A stretch of 64,000 nt of DNA from Bradyrhizobium sp. CB82. Its GTDB lineage: Bacteria; Pseudomonadota; Alphaproteobacteria; Rhizobiales; Xanthobacteraceae. Position 1 is the stretch's first letter. Every line of letters starts with the position of its first letter. The translations under genes and the position numbers were made by a program. Location: the NCBI RefSeq assembly GCF_029714405.1, contig NZ_CP121650.1, positions 8,871,001-8,935,000 of the forward strand, written 5' to 3'. The notes beneath the pieces were generated by a model that saw only the letters and a list, made by a program, of their open reading frames with translations, made no database searches and was not told where the DNA came from. Of the stretch, positions 17,528 through 25,610 are shown in pieces.

Positions 17528-19597
17528 ATGCCCGTTGACGACAGGCCTACGCTCGCGGCTCCCGACGACGATCCCTATCTCTGGCTCGAAGAGGTCGAAG
17601 GCGAGCGGGCGCTCGACTTCGTCGAGCGGCAGAATCGCCTGACGCTGGACAAGTTCGGCGGCCCGGCGTTCGAGCGCGACCGCGATATACTGGCAGGAAT
17701 CTACGACCGGCCGGACAACATTCCCTATGTCGGGCGCAGCGGCGGCCTGCTCTACAATCTCTGGAAGGATGCGAACCACCCGCGCGGCCTGTGGCGGCGA
17801 ACCACGCCGGAGGAGTTTCGAAAATCCGATCCAGGCTGGGAGGTGCTGCTCGATATCGACCAGCTTGCGGCCAGCGAAGGTGAAGATTGGCTGCTGAGCT
17901 GGACAGCCTCGCGGCCGAATTATTCGCGCTTCATCCTTAGCCTGTCGCGCGGCGGCAGCGACGCCGTCACCTTGCGCGAATTCGACGGCGAGACGAAAAG
18001 CTTCGTGACGAATGGCTTTGTCCTGCCGGAGGCGAAAAGCAGCGTGGATTGGTTCGATCCGGATACGCTGTTGCTCACCAGTGCCCACGGCGAAGGGATG
18101 GCCACGACCTCCGGCTATGCCAGGACAATTCGATCATGGCGGCGCGGTCAAGCCGTCGATCAAGCGCCTGTAATTTTTGAAACCACCGCTGACCATATGC
18201 GGGTCTACGGCAGCGTCGACGACACGGCTGCGGCGCCGCGGGCCTGGATCGTCGATCAAATCGACTTCTTCAATTTCGTGATCTGGCTGCGGGACGAGGC
18301 CGGCGCGATGACGAAGCTCGATCTGCCCACAGACGTCTGGATGCAGGCGCACGGCGACTGGTTCGCCATGAAGCTGCGCCAGCCTTGGTCCATTGCCGGA
18401 CGAACCTATGCGGCAGACGTCGTGCTCGGCATCCGGCTGTCGGCTTTCCTGGCGGGCAGCCGCGATTTCGCGGTTCTGTTCGAGCCCGGTCCCCGGCGCG
18501 CATTGCAGGGCTTCTTCTGGGCCGGAGGCAAACTCGTGCTGTCGATTCTCGACGAGTTGCGGCCGGGGTTCGAAGTCTGCACGCCGTCGGCAAGCGGCTG
18601 GAGCCGCGAGGCGCTGCGCGGACTTCCCGATATCGGCGTCGTCGAGGTCTGGCGCTTCGATCATCATGAATCCGAAAGCAATGGCGATCTGCTTGCCAAC
18701 GTCCAGGATCCGCTTACACCGTCGTCGCTGATGCTGCTCGAGCGGGGCGTCGCCAGCCCGACCGTGCTCAAGCAGGCGCCGAAGACGTTCACCGCCGATG
18801 GGCTCTTGGTCACCCAGCACGAGGCCATCTCCGTTGGCGGCGAGCGCATCCCCTATGTGCAGACCGGGCCCGCTGGTGAGACCGGCGAAGCGCCGGTCTA
18901 TATGACCGCCTATGGCGGCTTCGCTCTCTCGGTGAAGCCGTACTACAATCCGGCGCTCGGCAGGCTGTGGCTGGAGCGCGGCGGCACCATGGTGCAGGCG
19001 AATTTGCGCGGCGGCGGCGAGTTCGGGACGCGCTGGCATGATGGCGGGCGGTTTGCCGGCAAGCGGCTGTCGCATGATGATTTCGCGGCGGTCGCCGCCG
19101 ATCTCGTGCGCCGCGGCGTCACGCAGGCCAAGCGCATCGCGGCGCAGGGAGGATCGAACGGCGGTATCCTCATCACCAACATGCTGACGCGGTACCCCGA
19201 GCGTTTCGGCGCGCTGTTCTGCACAATCCCGCTGATCGACATGCGCCGCTACACAAAGCTGCTCGCGGGCGCGAGCTGGATCGCGGAATATGGCGACCCT
19301 GACAAACCCGAGGACTGGGAGTGGCTGAAGACCTATTCGGCCTATCATGCCGCAAAGCCCGGCCAACCCTATCCGCCGATCCTGATCGCCACCACGCGGC
19401 GCGACGATCGCGTCCATCCGGGACACGCGCGCAAGATGGCGGCGAAACTCCAGGCGATGGGCTACGAGGCCTGGTTCTACGAGCCGGCCGCGGGCGGTCA
19501 TGGCTATGGCAAGGACAACAAGGAGCGCGCCGGCTTCCAGGTGCTCGGCTTTGAATTTTTGAAAAGCAGGATCGGCTGGCACGACGGCGAGACGTGA
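17528..19597 (+). CDS. Prolyl oligopeptidase family serine peptidase (S9)
   Basis: 689-residue cytoplasmic-looking enzyme. An N-terminal beta-propeller (about 1-410) begins with DDPYLWLEEVEGERAL, characteristic of the family. The C-terminal alpha/beta-hydrolase domain carries the triad: nucleophile Ser543 in QGGSNGG, Asp in RRDDRVHPGH (626-627) and His658 in GGHGYGKD. I start at ATG 17528; the upstream open frame runs into the divergent MFS gene. No signal peptide is seen. Family members cleave short proline-containing peptides, but this S9 subgroup is often of undefined specificity. Confidence 0.92.
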   Translation: MPVDDRPTLAAPDDDPYLWLEEVEGERALDFVERQNRLTLDKFGGPAFERDRDILAGIYDRPDNIPYVGRSGGLLYNLWKDANHPRGLWRRTTPEEFRKSDPGWEVLLDIDQLAASEGEDWLLSWTASRPNYSRFILSLSRGGSDAVTLREFDGETKSFVTNGFVLPEAKSSVDWFDPDTLLLTSAHGEGMATTSGYARTIRSWRRGQAVDQAPVIFETTADHMRVYGSVDDTAAAPRAWIVDQIDFFNFVIWLRDEAGAMTKLDLPTDVWMQAHGDWFAMKLRQPWSIAGRTYAADVVLGIRLSAFLAGSRDFAVLFEPGPRRALQGFFWAGGKLVLSILDELRPGFEVCTPSASGWSREALRGLPDIGVVEVWRFDHHESESNGDLLANVQDPLTPSSLMLLERGVASPTVLKQAPKTFTADGLLVTQHEAISVGGERIPYVQTGPAGETGEAPVYMTAYGGFALSVKPYYNPALGRLWLERGGTMVQANLRGGGEFGTRWHDGGRFAGKRLSHDDFAAVAADLVRRGVTQAKRIAAQGGSNGGILITNMLTRYPERFGALFCTIPLIDMRRYTKLLAGASWIAEYGDPDKPEDWEWLKTYSAYHAAKPGQPYPPILIATTRRDDRVHPGHARKMAAKLQAMGYEAWFYEPAAGGHGYGKDNKERAGFQVLGFEFLKSRIGWHDGET

Positions 19598-19669
19598 GGA
19601 CGTCGCCCTCTAAGCTTCGGTGGTGCATCACTGTGTGAGGCGGGCACCATTCCGTCATTCCCTCCCCCC

Positions 19670-19770
19670 TTGCGGGGCAGGGGCAGGGAGGGGGGTAGCC
19701 ACGAACTCCGACCTCACCCGGGCTACCCCTCCCCAACCCTCCCCCGCAAGGGGGGAGGGAGCGCAGCGGA
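19670..19770. repeat. Intergenic palindromic repeat, family A copy 4
   Basis: CCTCCCCCCTTGCGGGG at the left and CCCCCGCAAGGGGGGAGG at the right enclose a short centre with GGGGGTAGCC and GGCTACCCCTCC. Diverged relative to the other family A copies. It lies between the convergent oligopeptidase and methyltransferase genes. Confidence 0.75.
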
Positions 19771-19819
19771 GCAAGGGGCGACGGCTTCCCTTTCTTCGGA
19801 GCGAGAGGAGCGCGCCCAC

Positions 19820-20494
19820 TCAACCTCGCGCGAACACCAGTGTGAGATTGTTGGCGGGCATGTCGATGAGATCGATCAGGCGCAGGCCTGCATGTTGTGC
19901 GAGCTTCTCGACGTCGGCGAGATCGCGCACGCCCCATTCCGCATTGCCTTCGCGCAAGGAAGTGTCGAACACGGCGTTGCTGAGCGCGGTGTGCTTGCCG
20001 TCGCGCTTGAAGGGACCGTAGAGGAACAGCGTGCCGCCGGGCCGCAAATAACGGCCCGCGCCGGCGAACAGGCCCTCGGCCACGTTCCACGGCGCGATGT
20101 GGATGACGTTGGCGCAGAACACCGCCGCGAGATCCTTCGGCCCCTCGCCGCTCTTCATCTCCGGACACCAGTCGGGGTCGGACAGATCGACCCGCAACGG
20201 CGATCGGATGTTTTGCAGGCCGGAATGGAGGCGCCAGGCCTCGATGCTCTTCAGATGCCGCGGATTGAGGTCGCTCGGCCACCAGACGAGATCGGGCGTA
20301 TGGCGGGCGAAATGGACCACATGCTGGCCGGTTCCGCTGCCGACCTCGACCACGTCGCCGAGGCGGCCAGCCAGGTGCTTCTCCAGCGCCGCCCAGATCG
20401 GCTCGTGATTGCGATGGAACGCGGGCGCATCGAGCCGCCCATCGGGCTCGACGCGCCCGCCGTCCTTGCCAAATTCGACGACATATTCAGCCAA
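19820..20494 (-). CDS. DUF938 family SAM-dependent methyltransferase-like protein
   Basis: 224 residues if started at the TTG at 20494, which gives the usual DUF938 opening (AEYVVEFGKDGGR); a longer frame reaches 20695 but that part looks non-coding and would overlap the sox promoter region. The SAM-binding motif I appears as VVEVGSGTGQHV, with AVFCANVIHIAPW as motif IV-like. Substrate unknown. It is transcribed divergently from soxX, leaving 230 bases between. The ribosome site before TTG is weak, so the exact start is uncertain. Confidence 0.82.
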   Translation of the reverse strand: MAEYVVEFGKDGGRVEPDGRLDAPAFHRNHEPIWAALEKHLAGRLGDVVEVGSGTGQHVVHFARHTPDLVWWPSDLNPRHLKSIEAWRLHSGLQNIRSPLRVDLSDPDWCPEMKSGEGPKDLAAVFCANVIHIAPWNVAEGLFAGAGRYLRPGGTLFLYGPFKRDGKHTALSNAVFDTSLREGNAEWGVRDLADVEKLAQHAGLRLIDLIDMPANNLTLVFARG

Positions 20495-20664
20495 ATGAGG
20501 CCCCCGAAAAAACGAGAACGCGATAAAAACGCCACTGGACGCTGAAAACGCCCTGGTCCGACAGGGCCGAATCTGCCGAACAAATGGTCTCTTTGGTTGC
20601 AGCGCAGAAGATATTAACTCCGATTTGCGACCTGCATAGTCGTGATTGTCAGACGGTGCCCTTT

Positions 20665-20677
20665 GTGCTTTGAGCAC
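20665..20677. promoter_or_regulatory. Small palindrome upstream of soxX
   Basis: GTGCT-TTG-AGCAC, a perfect 5-bp inverted repeat 48 bases before the soxX start. Sox operons are often controlled by the ArsR-family repressor SoxR, which binds short inverted repeats, but no soxR gene is in the window and the arms are short. Treat as a candidate only. Confidence 0.25.
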
Positions 20678-20724
20678 TATATTTCGCAAACGCAATCATC
20701 GACATAACGCCTCGGATCGACGCC

Positions 20725-21081
20725 TTGACCGCCTTTCCCCGGAAGCCCGCTCTGGTCTTGATCCTGGCCACCTTCGCCGCGATGGCCGCCGGGCCGGCGC
20801 GCGCCCAATCCGCTGCCGCCGAGGGAGAGAAGCTCGCCTTCGATCGCGGCAAGGGCAATTGCCTGACCTGCCACATGATCAAGGGCGGTGACCTGCCCGG
20901 CACGATCGGGCCCGAGCTGAAGGACATCAAGGCAAAATATCCCGACCGCAACGAACTGGTCGCGATCCTGTTCGACGAGACCAAGCGCAATCCGCAGACC
21001 ATGATGCCGCCGTTCGGGCGGAACCGGATTCTGACAGAACAGGAGATCAACGCGATCGTTGATTTCCTCCAGACCCTGTAA
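20725..21081 (+). CDS. soxX: Sulfur-oxidation c-type cytochrome SoxX
   Basis: 118-residue periplasmic monoheme cytochrome with a signal peptide ending in ARA (about residue 27). The heme motif is Cys46-Leu-Thr-Cys49-His50 in GNCLTCHM, and a distal Met lies in NPQTMMPPFG. SoxX forms the SoxXA heterodimer that oxidatively conjugates thiosulfate to SoxY. The start codon is TTG at 20725; no better in-frame codon exists upstream. It heads a tight operon soxX-Y-Z-A-K-B-dsrE. Confidence 0.93.
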   Translation: MTAFPRKPALVLILATFAAMAAGPARAQSAAAEGEKLAFDRGKGNCLTCHMIKGGDLPGTIGPELKDIKAKYPDRNELVAILFDETKRNPQTMMPPFGRNRILTEQEINAIVDFLQTL

Positions 21082-21128
21082 CCGCGCCGACCTAAGCGAT
21101 CGCTGAAGCGATCAACCAGGAGACTGAG

Positions 21129-21620
21129 ATGAGTGCAATGACCGGCCTTCTCGCGACGCGGCGCCTGATCCTGCAAGGCGCGGCCTCCGTTGCGCTGATC
21201 GGCCTCGGCAATCTGCCGTTCGGAACCACGCCTGCGCGCGCCGCTGTCAACGACAAATATCCTGAAGAGGCCTTCAAGCAGAAGAGCGAGACCGACGCGA
21301 TCAAGGCGCTCTACGGCAAGACCGCCGAACCGTCCGACAAGATCAAGCTCGACGCGCCCGAGATCGCCGAGAACGGCGGTGTGGTCCCGATCTCCGTGAC
21401 GACGACGCTCGACAAGGTAACCTCGATCTCGTTCTTCGTCGCCGAGAATCCGAACGCGCTGGCGGCAAGCTACAAGATCCCGGACGGCACCATCCCCAGC
21501 GTCGCCAACCGGCTGAAGATGGCGAAGACCACCAACGTGGTCGCGATCGTGGAGGCCGACGGCAAGCTCTTCAGCGCGACCAAAGAGGTCAAGGTCACCG
21601 TCGGCGGCTGCGGCGGCTAG
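21129..21620 (+). CDS. soxY: Thiosulfate-oxidation carrier protein SoxY
   Basis: 163-residue periplasmic sulfur carrier. A Tat/Sec-type signal with an RR pair (TRRLILQGAAS) leads to cleavage near ARA-AVN. The protein ends in the diagnostic GGCGG tail, whose single cysteine carries the sulfur intermediates. It acts with SoxZ as a heterodimer. GAGACTGAG precedes the ATG. The gene lies 47 bases after soxX and 10 bases before soxZ. Confidence 0.95.
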   Translation: MSAMTGLLATRRLILQGAASVALIGLGNLPFGTTPARAAVNDKYPEEAFKQKSETDAIKALYGKTAEPSDKIKLDAPEIAENGGVVPISVTTTLDKVTSISFFVAENPNALAASYKIPDGTIPSVANRLKMAKTTNVVAIVEADGKLFSATKEVKVTVGGCGG

Positions 21621-21630
21621 GAGAATTCCG

Positions 21631-21942
21631 ATGGCATCAAGCATACGCGTGCGCGCAACATCTAACGGCGACATCACCGAGGTGCAGGCGCTGATCCAGC
21701 ACCCGATGGATTCCGGCTTCGTCAAGGACGCCAAGGGCGAATTGATACCGGCGCATTTCATCCAGGAACTGAAATTCGAGCACGACGGCAGGGAGGTGTT
21801 CGTCGCCGATTGGGGTCCTGCGGTCTCCAAGGACCCCTACGTCAAGTTCAGCTTCAAGGGGGCCAAGAAGGGCGACGACCTCAAGATAAGCTGGGTCGAC
21901 AACAAGGGTGCGTCGGATACGACCACCGCGAAGATCTCGTGA
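21631..21942 (+). CDS. soxZ: Thiosulfate-oxidation complex protein SoxZ
   Basis: 103-residue immunoglobulin-like partner of SoxY without a signal peptide, as usual; it is exported with SoxY. Typical features are the QHPMDSGFVKD segment and the SFKGAKKGDDLKISW strand. AGGAG stands just before the ATG. Its TGA overlaps the ATG of soxA (ATGA junction at 21940-21944 region), showing translational coupling. Confidence 0.95.
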   Translation: MASSIRVRATSNGDITEVQALIQHPMDSGFVKDAKGELIPAHFIQELKFEHDGREVFVADWGPAVSKDPYVKFSFKGAKKGDDLKISWVDNKGASDTTTAKIS

Positions 21943-22805
21943 TGAAGGCGCGCTCCGCAATCTGGCTCGGCTCCGCGCTCGTCGCGCTCACGGCGCTCTG
22001 CTTCACCGCGCCGCGCGTGATCGCTGCCGACAAGATCGATCCCGCCACTGAGGCCAAGGCGTTCCAGAACTTCTTCTTCCAGAAATTCCCGAACGTGAAG
22101 CACGAGGATTTCGTCAACGGTCCTTATTCCATGAACGAGGACATGAAGCGGCAGTGGCAGGAGAAGGAGGAATTCCCGCCTTACGAGTTCGCGCTCGACG
22201 CCGGCAAGGAGATGTTTGCGACCCCGTTCAAGAACGGCAAGACCTACGCAGACTGCTTTCCGAACGGCGGCATCGGCATCCGCCAGAACTATCCCTACTT
22301 CGACGAGAAGGAGGGCAAGGTCGTCACGCTCGAGCTCGCGCTCAACCGCTGCCGCGAGGCCAATGGCGAGGCGCCCTACTCCTACGTCAAGGATGAGATG
22401 GCCTCGCTGACCGCCTACATGGCTTTCACCTCGCGCGGCAAGCTGATGGACATCAAGATCCCCGACGATCCGCGCGCGCGCGAGGCTTACGAGAACGGCA
22501 AACGCTATTTCTATACGCGGCGCGGGCAGATGAACTTCTCCTGCGCGAGCTGCCATGTCCAGAGCCCGGGCGAGCGCATCCGCGCCGAGATCCTGGCGCC
22601 GGCGCTCGGCATTTTGAACGCGATGCCGATCTACCGCTCCGAATGGAGCGGCATGGGCACGACCAGCCGCCGCTTCGTCACCTGCAACAGCCAGACCCGC
22701 GCGGTTCCATTGGAACCGCAGTCGGACGAGTACCGCGACGTCGAATATTTCCTGTCCTACGTCGCCAATGGCCTGCCGATTTCCGGCCCTGGGGCGCGGC
22801 CATGA
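21942..22805 (+). CDS. soxA: Sulfur-oxidation c-type cytochrome SoxA
   Basis: 287-residue periplasmic cytochrome with signal peptide (about 1-28). One heme-binding motif is present, Cys201-Ala-Ser-Cys204-His205, in the C-terminal domain; the N-terminal domain lacks CxxCH, so this is the monoheme form. Cys248 in RRFVTCNSQ corresponds to the active-site cysteine that becomes the persulfide heme ligand. SoxA with SoxX catalyses coupling of thiosulfate to SoxYZ. It overlaps soxZ upstream and the soxK-like gene downstream. Confidence 0.94.
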   Translation: MKARSAIWLGSALVALTALCFTAPRVIAADKIDPATEAKAFQNFFFQKFPNVKHEDFVNGPYSMNEDMKRQWQEKEEFPPYEFALDAGKEMFATPFKNGKTYADCFPNGGIGIRQNYPYFDEKEGKVVTLELALNRCREANGEAPYSYVKDEMASLTAYMAFTSRGKLMDIKIPDDPRAREAYENGKRYFYTRRGQMNFSCASCHVQSPGERIRAEILAPALGILNAMPIYRSEWSGMGTTSRRFVTCNSQTRAVPLEPQSDEYRDVEYFLSYVANGLPISGPGARP

Positions 22806-23119
22806 GCAGGACCATGACCGGACGATCACTCGGGCTCGCCTTGCTGCTGACGATTGCCGCAGCGCCGGCGCGCGCGGCCAGCGAAGCCGACTACAAGGCG
22901 GCCTATGCCGCGGCGGAAGCCACCGCCAAGGAGGCGGCCGGCTTGCGCAATCAGTGGACGCCGACCATTTCGACTCTCGCCGCCGCGAAGAAAGCCGGCG
23001 ACGGCGGCGATTTCGACCGCGCGGTTGCCGCCGCCAAGGAGGCCGAAGCGCTGGCGAAGGCCTCGATCTTCCAGGCGACGTCGGAAAAAGAAGCCTGGAA
23101 GGCGATGGAAATCCGCTAG
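22802..23119 (+). CDS. soxK: SoxXA-binding protein, SoxK-like
   Basis: 105-residue small secreted protein beginning at ATG 22802, overlapping the end of soxA by 4 bases. Signal peptide about 1-25 (ends ARA-AS). The mature part is a helical, alanine- and lysine-rich domain with repeats of AAAKxA and a tryptophan in NQWTP, like the SoxK proteins that stabilise SoxXA. No heme motif. Placement between soxA and soxB supports the assignment more than the sequence does on its own. Confidence 0.75.
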   Translation: MSRTMTGRSLGLALLLTIAAAPARAASEADYKAAYAAAEATAKEAAGLRNQWTPTISTLAAAKKAGDGGDFDRAVAAAKEAEALAKASIFQATSEKEAWKAMEIR

Positions 23120-23180
23120 ACTGGCTCTCGTGGAACCTTCCGACGATCGTCGTCTTCTCTCGGGGCGCGGAGAATTTGAG

Positions 23181-24929
23181 ATGGCTATCCGCCGCCGTGA
23201 TTTCCTAAGAGCCGCAGGCGCTGCCGCCGTCACGGCAGGGCTGCCGGGGCTTGCGCGCGGCGCCGACACCACCAGCATCTACGACCTCGAACGCTTCGGC
23301 AATGCGCGCATCCTGCACATCACCGATACGCATGCGCAGCTCAACCCGGTCTATTTCCGCGAGCCCAGCGTCAATATCGGCATCGGCGAGATGACGGGAC
23401 GGCCGCCGCATCTGGTCGGCCGCGCCTTCCTCGAACGTTTCGGCATCCGGCCCGACAGCGCGGACGCCTATGCCTTCACCTGTTTCGAGTTCGACAAGTC
23501 CGCGGCCCGCTTCGGCAGGCTCGGCGGCTTTGCGCATCTGAAGACGCTGATCGACCGGATGCGCAACGACGTCGGCGAGCAGCGTTCGCTGCTTCTCGAC
23601 GGCGGCGACCTCTGGCAGGGCACGGGGCTTGCGAACGTCGTGCAGGGCCGTGGCATGGTCGAGATCGCCAACCTGCTCGGCATCGAGGCGATGACAGGCC
23701 ATTGGGAATTCACCTATGGCGAGCAGGTGCTGCGCGACAATCTCGAACGCTTCAAGGGCGAATTTCTGGCGCAGAACGTCTTCCTGACCGAGGAAGCCGC
23801 CTTCAACGATGCGCTGGCTTTCGACAAGGCGACAGGTCGCGTGTTCAAGCCGTCGACCATCAAGGAGCTCGGCGGCCATCGCGTCGCCATCATCGGCCAG
23901 GCCTTTCCGTACGTGCCGATCGCGCATCCCAAGCGCTTCACGCCGGACTGGACCTTTGGCATCCGCGAGGAGGAGCTCCAGAAACTCGTCGATGGCTTGC
24001 GCGGCAATGACAAGGTCGATGCCGTCATCCTGCTGTCGCACAACGGCATGGACGTCGATCTGAAGCTTGCGAGCCGCGTTACCGGCATCGATGTCATCCT
24101 CGGCGGCCACACCCATGACGCCGTCCCGCAACCGGTTGCCGTGACGAATGCGGGCGGCACGACACTCGTCAGCAATGCCGGTTCGAATGGCAAATTTCTC
24201 GCCGTGCTCGATCTCCAGCTCGCCAAGGGCAAGGTCAGCGATGTTCGCTATCACCTGCTGCCCGTCTATTCCGAATTGTTGAAGCCGGACCCCGCGATGG
24301 CCGAGCTGATCGGCAAGGTGCGCGAGCCGCACGTCACCGACTGGTCGGAGAAGATCGCAACGCCCGACCGGCTGCTCTATCGCCGCGGTAATTTTTCCGG
24401 CCCCATGGATGAGCTCATCTGCTCGGCGCTGCGCCACGAGCTCGATGCCGAGCTCGCGCTGTCGCCCGGATTCCGCTGGGGTATCACCGCGCTCGCCGGC
24501 CAGCCGCTCACACTCGAGGATGTGCTGGCGGAGACCGCGATCTCCTATCCCGAGACCTACGTGCAGGAGATGACCGGCGACCAGATCAAGGATGTGCTGG
24601 AGGACATCTGCGACAACCTCTTCAACCCCGATCCCTACCACCAGCAGGGTGGCGATATGGTGCGTGCCGGCGGCCTCAGCTACACCTGCACGCCGACGGC
24701 GGCGATCGGCAGCCGCATCTCCGCGCTGGCGCTCGACGGTGGCACGCCGCTCGAAGCGCACCGAAGCTACAAGGTCGCGGGCTGGGCGTCGGTCAACGCC
24801 CAGCAAGGCGCGCCCGTCTGGGACGTGGTCGCAAAATATCTGCGCTCGGGCCGGATGCCGGAGAACAAAGGCTCCGGCGTCACGCTCAGGGGCGTCGAGG
24901 ACAATCCGGGAATTGCGGGACAGGGATGA
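23181..24929 (+). CDS. soxB: Thiosulfohydrolase SoxB
   Basis: 582-residue periplasmic dimanganese hydrolase of the 5'-nucleotidase/metallophosphatase family. The Tat signal is clear (RRRDFLRAAG). Metal-binding motifs follow in order: DTHAQ (49-53), GGDLWQGTG, SHNGMD and GGHTHD. It removes the terminal sulfone of SoxY-bound thiosulfate as sulfate. I start at ATG 23181, preceded by GAG-rich sequence; the frame is open upstream but that part is not SoxB-like. Its TGA overlaps the ATG of the next gene. Confidence 0.96.
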   Translation: MAIRRRDFLRAAGAAAVTAGLPGLARGADTTSIYDLERFGNARILHITDTHAQLNPVYFREPSVNIGIGEMTGRPPHLVGRAFLERFGIRPDSADAYAFTCFEFDKSAARFGRLGGFAHLKTLIDRMRNDVGEQRSLLLDGGDLWQGTGLANVVQGRGMVEIANLLGIEAMTGHWEFTYGEQVLRDNLERFKGEFLAQNVFLTEEAAFNDALAFDKATGRVFKPSTIKELGGHRVAIIGQAFPYVPIAHPKRFTPDWTFGIREEELQKLVDGLRGNDKVDAVILLSHNGMDVDLKLASRVTGIDVILGGHTHDAVPQPVAVTNAGGTTLVSNAGSNGKFLAVLDLQLAKGKVSDVRYHLLPVYSELLKPDPAMAELIGKVREPHVTDWSEKIATPDRLLYRRGNFSGPMDELICSALRHELDAELALSPGFRWGITALAGQPLTLEDVLAETAISYPETYVQEMTGDQIKDVLEDICDNLFNPDPYHQQGGDMVRAGGLSYTCTPTAAIGSRISALALDGGTPLEAHRSYKVAGWASVNAQQGAPVWDVVAKYLRSGRMPENKGSGVTLRGVEDNPGIAGQG

Positions 24930-25384
24930 CGCGTTCACCAATCCTTCGCGCGATGCTGTCGGCGCTGGTCGCCTGGGCTTTGGTGCTGCCCGCCTTCGCC
25001 CAGCAGGTGCCGTTGCAGGACAAGCCATTCGCCGAGCACAAGGTCGTGCTCCAGCTCTCCGACGGTGATGCCAAGAAGCAGGCGCTGGTGCTCAGCGTCG
25101 CCAACAATCTCCTGAAGGCCTATGATCCCGACAAGGTCGCCATCGAGGTGGTGGCGTTCGGTCCCGGCATCGACCTCCTGCTCGGCACCAACGAGCACCG
25201 CAAGCAGGTCGAGAGCCTCATCGCGCAGGGTGTCCGCTTCGACATCTGCCTCAACACCGTCGACACGATCGAGCGGGAGACCGGCCGGCGGCCGGATTTC
25301 ATTCCGTCCGCGACGCCGGTGCAGGTCGGGGTCGGCCAGATCCTGTTTCTGACCGAGAATGGATACACGCTGGTGCGGCCGTGA
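24926..25384 (+). CDS. Secreted DsrE/DsrF-like sulfur-relay protein
   Basis: 152-residue DsrE-fold protein with an N-terminal signal peptide (about 1-25, ending AFA-QQ), overlapping soxB by 4 bases. The core contains VVLQLSDGDAKKQALVLSVA and a conserved cysteine in VRFDICLNT, the probable sulfur-carrying residue. DsrE-like proteins accept sulfane sulfur; being exported and co-transcribed with soxB, this one may take sulfur from SoxY or bind a periplasmic persulfide. No soxC or soxD gene follows. The fold assignment is good; the exact role is inference. Confidence 0.85.
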   Translation: MTRSPILRAMLSALVAWALVLPAFAQQVPLQDKPFAEHKVVLQLSDGDAKKQALVLSVANNLLKAYDPDKVAIEVVAFGPGIDLLLGTNEHRKQVESLIAQGVRFDICLNTVDTIERETGRRPDFIPSATPVQVGVGQILFLTENGYTLVRP

Positions 25385-25393
25385 TGCCCGCTC

Positions 25394-25490
25394 CGTCATT
25401 CCGGGGCGGCGCGTAGCGCCGAGCCCGGAATCCATCTCTCACGCCCTGCGGCCAAAAGGATTCCGGGTTCGGTCCTGCGGACCGCCCCGG
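25394..25490. repeat. Intergenic palindromic repeat, family D copy 1
   Basis: CGTCATTCCGGGGCGGCGCGTAGCGCC at the left and GGACCGCCCCGG at the right, with GAGCCCGGAATCC and GGATTCCGGGTTC as inner arms. A related copy is at 59214-59334. It separates the sox operon from the persulfide dioxygenase gene. Confidence 0.75.
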
Positions 25491-25610
25491 AGCGACGCTG
25501 GAAGCGGTGCAGCAAAATATTTCATATTTATCTCTAGAAACAGTGAATTGCTTCTCTTTATTGTTGCTGACGTAATAGAATTTGGAATCAGCCTTCGCCG
25601 GGGGTCTGCC

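Noticed and set aside
23205..25028. 607-codon open frame on the minus strand
   Set aside because: It is opposite soxB and the DsrE-like gene and contains no recognisable motif.
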